A DNA stretch of 64,000 nt, taken from the NCBI GenBank assembly GCA_024998755.1, contig JACEUU010000003.1, forward strand, positions 310,001-374,000. Reading direction: 5' to 3'. Below, one piece after another: positions 19,007 through 26,946 of this stretch; positions within the stretch are counted from its first letter, which is position 1, and every line of letters starts with the position of its first letter. Source of the stretch: Vampirovibrio sp. (GTDB lineage: Bacteria; Cyanobacteriota; Vampirovibrionia; Vampirovibrionales; JAJTHC01). The notes under the pieces were generated by a model. It did not search any database. It was not told the DNA's origin and saw only the letters and a program-made list of their open reading frames with translations. The position numbers and the translations under genes are program-made.

Positions 19007-19417
19007 ATGGCATCTAACAACCGAGTTAAACAATTTTCCGAAATTAACATTACGCCATTGACGGATATTTTCTTGGTGTTGCTCATTATCATCATGGTGG
19101 TAGCCCCCATGTTGGAAACCAAGGGCTTACCGTTGGCGTTACACAAAATATCCACGCAACAAACGGCTACGCCACCACCAACCGAAGACCAACAATTGGT
19201 TTTAACCTTACAAGCCGATGGGGCGTTATTGTTAGATGGCAACCCGTTAGCTGCTGATGCGATGGTTTCCACCTTGAAAAGCCTTGCCCCTAGCAAACCT
19301 GATGGGGTTCAGTTGCAGGTGCATCCGCAGGCGTCTCATCAAAAATTTGCGGGTGTGTTGGATGCTATTACCCAAGCGGGGGCTTCCCCCCTTTCCGTCG
19401 TCCGCATGGCGGAGTAG
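19007..19417 (+). CDS. exbD: ExbD/TolR family protein, second copy
   Basis: A 136-residue paralogue of the gene just upstream. It shares EINITPLTDIFLVLLIIIMVVAP in the membrane helix with the conserved Asp, while the periplasmic domain has diverged. Two different ExbD-like subunits with one ExbB occur in some ExbB-ExbD1-ExbD2 systems, where the rod is a hetero-dimer. Nineteen bases separate it from the first copy, so the three genes form one operon. Confidence 0.9.
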   Translation: MASNNRVKQFSEINITPLTDIFLVLLIIIMVVAPMLETKGLPLALHKISTQQTATPPPTEDQQLVLTLQADGALLLDGNPLAADAMVSTLKSLAPSKPDGVQLQVHPQASHQKFAGVLDAITQAGASPLSVVRMAE

Positions 19418-19429
19418 GCAATTTTTACA

Positions 19430-20812
19430 TCATTTAGGTCTTTTGTAAGAATCAAATGATCCTTTAACCGCAAGCCAAGCATCTTCTGTATGTTGGAACG
19501 TACGACCATCATGTAAAAGTTGATTTCTAACCACTTTTTTAGGTTTGATTACGCTAAAATCACACAATGGTATATCTAAATAAAATTTTATATCCTTTTC
19601 TATAAGGTCAACAAAAAGATTGAAAAAATTTTTCCCGAATCTCGCTTTATCCGCTAAAGAATAAACCTCTGTTTCCATACCTTTGGTTTCCAATCCTTTA
19701 AAGTGAAGTACTGAAGGATAGATATAGCTTTCCTCATTTCCTGTCAAGGGATTTATAATTGAGAAACCGACACCGTGCTGAAAACCACTCTCTACGCTAC
19801 CGAAACGCACTAGATTTTTTTGCTCACATAAAGAATGTAACATTTCGGGTGTTTTTATAGCAGGATCTTGTAATAACTTATTGTACAAGGCGGTAGCAAC
19901 AGGTATTTCATGATATTCCATATCGGGCTTAGCAAAGAACGTAGCAAATGCTTCTTGAACACTACCCTTAGCTTTTGTTATCAGGTCATCTGCCATCTTC
20001 TCTGCTTCTTCCGTTGATAGCATTTTTGTTACAGACGAAGACCCGCTCGCTTTCAACCTTTCAACTATTTGTTGTAATTCAGCATTTTTGTTTTCTAACT
20101 CTTGTACTTCTACCTCTAATCCAGTTTTTTCGCCCTGTAAAGCTACAAGCTCTACATTTTGTGGATGTGTTGATTGTCCCTGTTGTGTTAATGCCTGTAT
20201 TTGAGCCTCTAAGTTACCAATAGCCTCCGTTTTTTGAGTAAGTTGCCCATCCAACCGTTGCTTTTCCGCTTCAGAAGTTTCTAGCTTTTGTGTCAATTCA
20301 GCTACTTGGACTTGGCTAGCTAAACCCGCATCTTCTCCAGATTTATTAACTTGTTCTGCTAAAGTCTGTTTTTCTAGTAATACTTTTTCAAGTGTGGGTA
20401 AAAACTGTGCTTCCGTCTCCGTTCCACTCAACCCTAACGCCTTAGCAGCTTTCTCTAGCGTTTCTGTCGCTGTTTTATCCACTATCGGTTGGGCTTGTTG
20501 TACTACTTCAAACCATTTAAAATGCTTACCAGCAAAAAATGTAGCTAAGCCCCCAACCCCTATCAATACAATTGCTCCTAAACCCGCTTCCCACAAGGGA
20601 ATACCTTCAGACTTTGACGGAGCCGTTTGAGCAGGACTAGCGGTCTTTTTAGCCTCAAAGGAATCTGTTTTGGCAGAGGAGAGCTTAGGTTGTTTTTTGG
20701 TTACATTACTAGCAGACTGTTTGGCTTTTTCAATAGCCGATGATGTTTTCGACGTAGTCGTTAACGGATAATCTTTATCATAACTGGTTGTTGAAATGAA
20801 CTGTTGCCTCAT
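19430..20812 (-). CDS. Membrane-anchored coiled-coil protein of unknown function
   Basis: About 460 residues. A Ser/Thr/Lys-rich N-terminal tail of about 80 residues leads to one membrane helix (LGAIVLIGVGGLATFFAG), followed by a long coiled coil with many Glu/Gln/Lys (about residues 130-275) and a globular C-terminal domain with LFVDLIEKDIKFYLDIPLCDF. It converges on exbD. ATG 20812 is chosen since AAGGA lies nine bases upstream. There is no signal peptide. No family is recognised. Confidence 0.7.
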   Translation of the reverse strand: MRQQFISTTSYDKDYPLTTTSKTSSAIEKAKQSASNVTKKQPKLSSAKTDSFEAKKTASPAQTAPSKSEGIPLWEAGLGAIVLIGVGGLATFFAGKHFKWFEVVQQAQPIVDKTATETLEKAAKALGLSGTETEAQFLPTLEKVLLEKQTLAEQVNKSGEDAGLASQVQVAELTQKLETSEAEKQRLDGQLTQKTEAIGNLEAQIQALTQQGQSTHPQNVELVALQGEKTGLEVEVQELENKNAELQQIVERLKASGSSSVTKMLSTEEAEKMADDLITKAKGSVQEAFATFFAKPDMEYHEIPVATALYNKLLQDPAIKTPEMLHSLCEQKNLVRFGSVESGFQHGVGFSIINPLTGNEESYIYPSVLHFKGLETKGMETEVYSLADKARFGKNFFNLFVDLIEKDIKFYLDIPLCDFSVIKPKKVVRNQLLHDGRTFQHTEDAWLAVKGSFDSYKRPK

Positions 20813-20912
20813 TGTTAAAATTCCTTTGTAAATCTCAAGCAAAAAAAGAGAGAGGTGTTAAAAGGATAAAAACAAGGAACCATTTTTTAATGCTAGTATC
20901 TCGTTATATAGC

Positions 20913-21072
20913 AGACCTGTTGCATGACTCAATATCTGGGGCATCCGCAGGGCGAGAAAACGAGAACGTTTTACTGTGTCATTTGCAGTATTTTCTGCTA
21001 GAAGCAGAGTGATTCCAAAGAAATCAACATTCCTAGAATCTGCACCCACCTCTCGAACCATGCAAGAGGTCT
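20913..21072. repeat. MITE-like element, copy 1 (160 bp)
   Basis: Terminal inverted repeats begin AGACCTGTTGCATG on the left and end with CATGCAAGAGGTCT on the right. Internal blocks GGGGCATCCGCAGGGCGAGA and TTCCTAGAATCTGCACCCAC are shared with copy 3, and the second partly with copy 2. It has no coding capacity. No clear target duplication is seen for this copy. Confidence 0.75.
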
Positions 21073-21179
21073 GTTTAATAACAACGGGAACATAGCACTA
21101 CAAGAATACGCCTATTTCAAGGCTTTTACAAGGACACAAAACCAACGTTTCGCTATCAGTGTTTGTTTTAGGTAGAATA

Positions 21180-21875
21180 ATGGGAATCGACTCCCCCCAC
21201 CCTAAGAAAACAAGAATGAGGACACCTGAGACCATGGCATTATTCGGCATCGGTGTGGCTAATAGCATTTCATTTTTCCGTATTGGGCTTGCATTTGCCA
21301 CCCTCGCCCTGCTCTTTCGAACCACGGCTACCGCCTATTGGTGGGCGTTTTTTCTAACAATTATCGTCATTTGGCTAGATGGGCTGGATGGCTACCTCGC
21401 CCGAAAACTCGGTGAAACCTCCCGTATTGGTAGCGTCATTGATATTTTGTCTGATCGCAATGTGGAACAACTGTATTGGGTAACTTACGCCGTACTGGGA
21501 TGGGTACCCCTGTGGGTACCACTAGTCATCATCACCCGCGGCATTTGGGTTGATGGACTTCGGGCTTTAGCCTTTGAACAAGGCTTTACCGCTTTTGGCA
21601 CAACTTCTATGATGAAGCACCCGCTAGGCATTCTGCTGGTCAGTTCCCGCTTTAGCCGATGGACTTACGCTGTTTGCAAAGCAGCAGTTTTTGCCTTTTT
21701 GATTTTAGTGCATTTACCTAGCAAGGCTGGTCATTATCCGTTTATGGATGGCATTCCCTACACCAACGCTCTGATGTGGATTACCGTCTTCTTCTGCATT
21801 GTACGGGGGCTTCCCGTGCTCATTGAAAGCAAACGCTTCCTAACAATGCCCGAAAAACCAACAGCAGAGGGGTAA
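21180..21875 (+). CDS. pgsA: CDP-alcohol phosphatidyltransferase (PgsA-like)
   Basis: Integral membrane enzyme of phospholipid synthesis. It carries the family signature DG-x2-AR-x8-G-x3-D-x3-D, seen as DGYLARKLGETSRIGSVIDI followed by LSD near residue 75. Four to six hydrophobic segments surround it. It probably makes phosphatidylglycerophosphate, though other alcohols are possible. Starts at GTG 21159, ATG 21180, 21216 or 21234 are all possible; the family favours a start shortly before FGIGVANSISFFRIGLA. Six bases separate its stop from the symporter-LpxK gene. Confidence 0.82.
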   Translation: MGIDSPHPKKTRMRTPETMALFGIGVANSISFFRIGLAFATLALLFRTTATAYWWAFFLTIIVIWLDGLDGYLARKLGETSRIGSVIDILSDRNVEQLYWVTYAVLGWVPLWVPLVIITRGIWVDGLRALAFEQGFTAFGTTSMMKHPLGILLVSSRFSRWTYAVCKAAVFAFLILVHLPSKAGHYPFMDGIPYTNALMWITVFFCIVRGLPVLIESKRFLTMPEKPTAEG

Positions 21876-21881
21876 TTCGTT

Positions 21882-24461
21882 TTGTTAAGCCTTTCCCCCC
21901 TACAAGCTGGTTCGTTATTTGGTGTTTATTTCGTCATCGTAGCCATTATTTCCTATGTTTTAGGCAAAAAAATCCATACCCTACGAGATTTTTTCTTAGC
22001 TAACCAAAAACTGGGCGTACTACCGATTGCTTTTTCATTTGCTGCCGCTTGGTTCGGGGCATACGCCACCAAAGGAGCAATGGATGCATACTACACCCAA
22101 GGCTTAAGCGGGCTATGGTTTGTCGCCATACCCGGCATGGCTTCGCTTTATTTGGTGTCTCGGTTTTTATCGCAACGCATTGCCCAAACCCAAAGCTTGT
22201 CGATGCCTCAATCTGTGGAACAATCGTACGGCAAACTAGGGCGATGGTTCTTAAGCTGGACAATTTTGGTTGCCAGCACCACCACGTTAGCTTCTCAACT
22301 GGTAGCCACCAAAGGAGTTTTAGCGGCAGCTTTAGGGGTAGATGAAACCATCCCCATTATTGCCTTGCTAGGCGGAGTGGTTTTTTATTGCCTGTTTGGC
22401 GGATTTTTCGCTGTGGCGTTGACGGATATTTTGCAGTTTTTCGTCTTGCTTTTGGGGCTTTTAATTCTCGTCATTTTCTGCGGAGGCAACGCCCTGTTGC
22501 ACCCTGAAACCATCACCGCTTTTTGGGCAAAGCAATCAGCAGGCTACTGGCACTTCCTCCCCAACCCGTGGGAAACCTTAACACTGACACTAATTTTCAC
22601 GCTAGCTTGGGGCATCGCTCCTGAAATGTGGCAACGAATGATAGCGTCTCAAAATGCGGAAAAAGCCAAGAAAGCCTCTGTTTTAGCCACGACGTTTCTA
22701 TTAGGATTAAACGGATTCGTCGTAATTATTGGCTTGTTGGCAGGCGGGGTGTTAGGCGTAAACCACTGGGGAACAACGCCAGAAGTGTTGGTACGCCTAG
22801 CGGAAGCCTTGCCTTCGCCCATTCTTAGCTGGACGGTGATTATTGGCTTTTTAGCCGCCGTTACTTCCACCATGGATTCCGTCCTCAATGTGGGAAGCCT
22901 CACCTTTACGCATGATTTATATGCCAGATTTTTTCGCCCCAATGCTAAAATGCCTGAACTGCTTTGGGTTTCAAGGTTTGCCACGCTCATTGTCCCCATC
23001 CCCGCCTTGTGGATTGCTCTAACCCGTAGCGATTTAATCGGCGTACTTTGGCTTTCGGCCGATGTTTACGCCTGTACGATGTTAGTGCCGATTATCGGGT
23101 TGCTGTTTGCGAAAACCCCGAACAGATTAGGCGGTCAACTAGCGATGGCACTAGGCGGGAGCATTGCTTTAGGCACGATTTTGAACCAATACCACGCCGT
23201 TAATTGGTCTTGGTGGACACCGAGTCCTTACGCTACATTGGTAGGCATCGGGGCGAGTGCCTTTGGCTATTTACTGGGTGGCTGGATTCACGCCCTCAAC
23301 ACCCCTAAATTTCAGCAGGATTTAGTAAACTTTCACTATAATCAACCCTGCAAAAACGCCGTTTGGTATAGCCTCTTCTTAACGCCTCTTTCTTGGGGTT
23401 ACAGGCTGATTGTCGGCATTCGTAACGCCCTCTATCAAGCAAAAATACTACCTATTACCCACTGTAGCGTGCCTGTTATCAGCATTGGCAACATCACCAC
23501 GGGCGGAACGGGAAAAACGCCGATGACGCTGGCAATTGCCCAACAACTGATTGCCGAAAGGCAAAAAGTGGTCATTTTATCCCGAGGGTACGGGGCAAAA
23601 ACCCCTCAAACTTACGCCCGAGCAATTTCTCCAGATTTTGGCGATGAAGCATTTTTCCTGCAACAGGCGTTGCCTGAAGCCGTGGTGATTGTCGGCAAAA
23701 ATCGGGCAAAAAACGCCCTCAAAGCGATTGCGGATTATGCCCCCACCGTTATTTTGTTGGATGATGGCTTTCAGTACCAAGCCCTCCACAGGGATGTGAA
23801 CCTTGTGTTGGTAGATGCTACCCGCTTGGTGGGCAATGGGAAGCTACTACCATTGGGTGCGTTGAGAGAACCGCTTTCAGCACTCCCGAAAAGAGCGACG
23901 CACGTTTGTTTCACTCGATTTGAAGCCACGCAATCGATTGATGAATTGATTACCGCTTTAAAGTTGCCTAGCACGTTGCCTGTTAGCACGGCGGGTTTGC
24001 AAGCGGTTGGTTGGAAGCCGTTAATTAACGATGCTACCACCCAGCCGTTGGAGCTATTGGCGTTGAGTGGGAAATCCGCCTTGGTGGTTTCGGGTATTGC
24101 AAACCCTGCTCAATTTGAAATGATGGTAGAAGATTTAGGTGTGAAGGTACTTCACCACTGGCAACAGGCAGACCATACGGTGCTTTCAGCCCATGAAATA
24201 GCTCAACTGTTATTAACGTGGGAACGCTTGGGACAACCCCTGCTAATTACCACGGAAAAAGATGCCCCTAAGTGGCGTGAAGCCTTAGAACAAGCGGAAC
24301 GTGAAGCGACAGACGAGGCTTTAAAGCAGGCTATTCAGCACCTCCTCAGCCAATTTTGGGTGCTACAAGTTGCCTTCACCGTGCCTGATTCATTTTGGTA
24401 TATTACTTCTTCAACCATAGAAAACGGACGGATGCAATCCGCCCCTACAAAGGCTAACTGA
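21882..24461 (+). CDS. lpxK: Sodium:solute symporter fused to lipid A 4'-kinase LpxK
   Basis: One uninterrupted frame of 859 residues. Residues 1-470 are a sodium:solute symporter with 12-13 membrane helices (AAAWFGAYATKGAMDAYY, FGGFFAVALTDILQFFVLL, AAVTSTMDSVLNVGSL). From about residue 480 the protein reads as a full LpxK: LTPLSWGYRLIVGIRNALYQ, then VPVISIGNITTGGTGKTP with the P-loop near residue 540, VILSRGYGAK, LLDDGFQ and LLPLGALREPL. No start codon separates the halves. LpxK phosphorylates the lipid A disaccharide at the 4' position. The start is TTG 21882 behind AGAGGGG. The last residues (NGRMQSAPTK) are encoded by a dispersed repeat. Confidence 0.88.
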   Translation: MLSLSPLQAGSLFGVYFVIVAIISYVLGKKIHTLRDFFLANQKLGVLPIAFSFAAAWFGAYATKGAMDAYYTQGLSGLWFVAIPGMASLYLVSRFLSQRIAQTQSLSMPQSVEQSYGKLGRWFLSWTILVASTTTLASQLVATKGVLAAALGVDETIPIIALLGGVVFYCLFGGFFAVALTDILQFFVLLLGLLILVIFCGGNALLHPETITAFWAKQSAGYWHFLPNPWETLTLTLIFTLAWGIAPEMWQRMIASQNAEKAKKASVLATTFLLGLNGFVVIIGLLAGGVLGVNHWGTTPEVLVRLAEALPSPILSWTVIIGFLAAVTSTMDSVLNVGSLTFTHDLYARFFRPNAKMPELLWVSRFATLIVPIPALWIALTRSDLIGVLWLSADVYACTMLVPIIGLLFAKTPNRLGGQLAMALGGSIALGTILNQYHAVNWSWWTPSPYATLVGIGASAFGYLLGGWIHALNTPKFQQDLVNFHYNQPCKNAVWYSLFLTPLSWGYRLIVGIRNALYQAKILPITHCSVPVISIGNITTGGTGKTPMTLAIAQQLIAERQKVVILSRGYGAKTPQTYARAISPDFGDEAFFLQQALPEAVVIVGKNRAKNALKAIADYAPTVILLDDGFQYQALHRDVNLVLVDATRLVGNGKLLPLGALREPLSALPKRATHVCFTRFEATQSIDELITALKLPSTLPVSTAGLQAVGWKPLINDATTQPLELLALSGKSALVVSGIANPAQFEMMVEDLGVKVLHHWQQADHTVLSAHEIAQLLLTWERLGQPLLITTEKDAPKWREALEQAEREATDEALKQAIQHLLSQFWVLQVAFTVPDSFWYITSSTIENGRMQSAPTKAN
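24422..24450. repeat. GTAGGGGCG-type dispersed repeat inside the lpxK 3' end
   Basis: The sequence GGACGGATGCAATCCGCCCC with a following TACA is a small palindrome (GGATGCAATCC core). It resembles the unit at 35114-35140 (GTAGGGACGGATACAATCCG). Here it is translated as the C-terminus of the LpxK fusion protein, so the repeat was captured as coding sequence. Confidence 0.55.
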
Positions 24462-25582
24462 TGTTAACGTCTTTACCCCCCCCCCAACGTATTGTGGTGC
24501 TTCGCTACCGATTCATTGGCGATACCGTGCTGATGCTACCCTTCTTGGAAGCACTCCGAAAGCAATACCCACAGGCGGTTATTGACGTGGTCGTCTCCCC
24601 AAACTCCGGCGAAATTCTCACCCATTGCCCGTGGATAAATAGCCTCATCTTCTACTGCAAAAAATCCGAAAACGCCCCTGAAAAATCGACTAAAAATACC
24701 GTTTACATTAAAGGCTTTCAAGCTCTGGTCAAACACCTGAAAATCCAACACTACGATTGGGCATTTGTGCTGAAACGCTCGCTTTCTTCCGCCGTCATTC
24801 CCTTCTTAGCAGGTATTCCCGTTCGCATAGGCTTTAACACGGAATATCGGTCGGTGTTGCTAACCCACCCCCTACCCTATCCTGAACGAGGGCATGAAGT
24901 TGAGGCTTTTTTATCGGTACTCTCAGGGGTGGGCATTCCCACACCCCAAACGCCCAAGCTTTCCGCATGGATTGACGATTTAACCGACTGCACGGTTACC
25001 AACCGATTCGCTCCCTATGCCGAAGGGGCTATTCATATTGGGTTGCACGCCGTGGCTTCTAACCCTGCAAAATCATGGGTAACCCATCGATGGCAGAAAT
25101 TATTAGGGTTACTGATTGAACGATTTGAGGCTCAAGGGGTTGCCCCTGAAACGGTATTTTTTCATGCCTTTGGTACAAAATCGGATGGGTCGGCTTATGT
25201 GCCAATGCTGGAAAGCTTACCTCCTCATTGGCAACGGCAATGGGTGGATTGGTGTGGACAAACCGATTTATTGGAAACACAGGCGTTATTAAAGCGGATG
25301 ATCCTTTTGGTGGGTGTGGATTCTGGGTTGTTGCATTTGGCTACGGCTATAGGCACACCAATAGTGGGGCTTTATGGGGCTTTATCTGTAGAACGCTGGG
25401 GTGTTTGGAAACACACCCACGCTACGCATGAACTTGTAGACCATCAGTTATTGTATTTGGGGTTGGGGTGTCAGCCTTGTGAATTAAAAAAGCCTTGCCA
25501 TAACAGCTTCCAGTGCCTTGGTTCATTATCGGAACACTTAGTTTTAGCGGCTATCCAACGCATTGTATGTGTAAATGCTTGA
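24461..25582 (+). CDS. Glycosyltransferase family 9 (heptosyltransferase-like)
   Basis: A 373-residue protein of the ADP-heptose:LPS heptosyltransferase family. The N-terminal domain has VVLRYRFIGDTVLMLPFLEA, the usual RxxxIGD motif, and the C-terminal domain has VGVDSGLLHLATAIGTPIVGLYG for nucleotide-sugar binding. Such enzymes add sugars to lipid A to build the LPS core in the cytoplasmic leaflet. The ATG overlaps the stop of the LpxK fusion gene by one base (TGATG), so the two are translationally coupled and act on the same molecule in sequence. Confidence 0.9.
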   Translation: MLTSLPPPQRIVVLRYRFIGDTVLMLPFLEALRKQYPQAVIDVVVSPNSGEILTHCPWINSLIFYCKKSENAPEKSTKNTVYIKGFQALVKHLKIQHYDWAFVLKRSLSSAVIPFLAGIPVRIGFNTEYRSVLLTHPLPYPERGHEVEAFLSVLSGVGIPTPQTPKLSAWIDDLTDCTVTNRFAPYAEGAIHIGLHAVASNPAKSWVTHRWQKLLGLLIERFEAQGVAPETVFFHAFGTKSDGSAYVPMLESLPPHWQRQWVDWCGQTDLLETQALLKRMILLVGVDSGLLHLATAIGTPIVGLYGALSVERWGVWKHTHATHELVDHQLLYLGLGCQPCELKKPCHNSFQCLGSLSEHLVLAAIQRIVCVNA

Positions 25583-25668
25583 TGAAGGCTTAGAAAATAG
25601 TGATAAGTTAATAGTGGTGTTACGTTTTTATTGATATAGTATTTTAAATCATTTATGGTTTTTTATTC

Positions 25669-25785
25669 GTAGGGGTGCGATTAACTAGCCCTAGCGGTCT
25701 ATGCAGGGCAACGCATCCGTTTGAGGATTGAGGTGCGGACTGATGCAACGCATAGACCGCTAGGGCTAGTTAATCACGCCCCTAC
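25669..25785. repeat. Long inverted repeat (36-bp arms)
   Basis: Arms at 25669-25704 and 25750-25785 begin GTAGGGG and end in CTATGC; they match at 34 of 36 positions around a 45-base centre. The block beyond the right arm (25792-25817) resembles the outer arms of the palindromic elements at 35943 and 37357. No gene is present between the glycosyltransferase gene and the mutS2 fragment. Confidence 0.8.
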
Positions 25786-25850
25786 AAAAACACGCCATTT
25801 AATCTTTTAATTGGTATAAGTCTGTTGGTGTTTGAAAATAGAAAGAGTCG

Positions 25851-26037
25851 CTAACCCTTCAGTTCCACAATCGTCTTGCCATCGCCAGCCAAGTGGGCTT
25901 GTTCAGGGTAAGCCGTGCGTACAAACGACGATGTGCCTTCAAGTATTCCCGAACCACCTTCTTCAGCACCCCCGTAACCTGCCCGTGGATTATACCCACC
26001 GTATCAAACCCCATCTTGTGGGCATTATCTAAAAAAA
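25851..26037 (-). pseudogene. mutS2 3'-end fragment
   Basis: On the minus strand this encodes the end of a MutS2 Smr domain: MGFDTVGIIHGQ, GVLKKVVREYLKA, and at the end IVELKG then stop. It corresponds to the last 60 or so codons of the intact mutS2 at 26947-29565, about 0.9 kb away on the same strand. Many differences from the intact gene are at third codon positions, and a 2-base insertion breaks the frame near the middle. Confidence 0.85.
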
Positions 26038-26073
26038 TACCTGCTAAAAATAAACAGAAATTTAAATTCCCTA

Positions 26074-26832
26074 TTACCGAAAACGTTTAGTAAATTCTAT
26101 AATCAATCCTAAATTTTGACCACCTTGTAAGCCATTATCCCCACCGTTGGGAATTTTAACACCCACAAACAAAATATCTCGTTTACTTAATTGTATTTGA
26201 ATAGCAGGAATTAATGCACCTAAAGCGTGTTGCCCACTATACCAATCAACAACAAAACCAACCCGCTTGGTTATAGGCTGTTCAATAGCCCCCATAAAAG
26301 CAACGGTATCCCTACCAAACAATTGCCTAGTACCCGCACTAACACCAGCCGTAAACCTTGTTTGCGTTTTAGGTAACCTTGCACTAACACTGCCAAAAGT
26401 CCAGCTGCCCAAGCCGTCTCCGTGTAATGAAGCTGGGATTACTTGTCCTCCTATTACTCTAATATCATGCTTAGGAAACTGTTTACTTAATAATGGATGC
26501 CATGTTTTAAAACCTACACCAATACTGCCATTGTTGGTTGTAGGTAAGGCTAAAGAATTTAAACTAACAGCCACTTCTGTATGGTCTGTAACCCCATAAG
26601 TTGCAAACGAAAACGAGTTATAACTATCATTACGCTTCCAAGGGCTCAACTGACTTTCATGTGTTAGTTCAATGCTACCTTCATGCGTTGTATCTGCACT
26701 TGGAATGCCAACTACCAAGGAAACAGCTTGTGCGGAAGGTTCGATAACGATTAATCCAAGGCAACACAACCAAAAAATGACACGTTTGCGTACGCTATTT
26801 AATGAACCATAAACCTTAATCATTGTCCTCAT
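26074..26832 (-). CDS. Putative outer membrane beta-barrel protein
   Basis: A 252-residue protein with an N-terminal signal peptide (basic residues, then VIFWLCCLGLIVIEPSAQA). The mature part has alternating hydrophobic and polar residues (TEVAVSLNSLAL, GSIGVGFKTW, FTAGVSAGTRQLFG, RVGFVVDWYSG) and a terminal strand LGLIIEFTKRF, as in outer membrane barrels. No specific family was recognised. It lies downstream of mutS2 on the same strand, between the intact gene and the mutS2 fragment. ATG 26823 is an alternative start. Confidence 0.65.
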   Translation of the reverse strand: MRTMIKVYGSLNSVRKRVIFWLCCLGLIVIEPSAQAVSLVVGIPSADTTHEGSIELTHESQLSPWKRNDSYNSFSFATYGVTDHTEVAVSLNSLALPTTNNGSIGVGFKTWHPLLSKQFPKHDIRVIGGQVIPASLHGDGLGSWTFGSVSARLPKTQTRFTAGVSAGTRQLFGRDTVAFMGAIEQPITKRVGFVVDWYSGQHALGALIPAIQIQLSKRDILFVGVKIPNGGDNGLQGGQNLGLIIEFTKRFR

Positions 26833-26946
26833 TACCCTTTTACATTAGGCTGGAGTAAACTTCTTTTAAAGTCTATAATACTTTCAAGTAATACCGTTTC
26901 CTAGGAAAATAAAGATTAACTTTTGTTTATAAAAAAGTTAAGTTTC

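Noticed and set aside
25832-26090. Two plus-strand ORFs
   Set aside because: They are antisense shadows of the mutS2 fragment on the minus strand.
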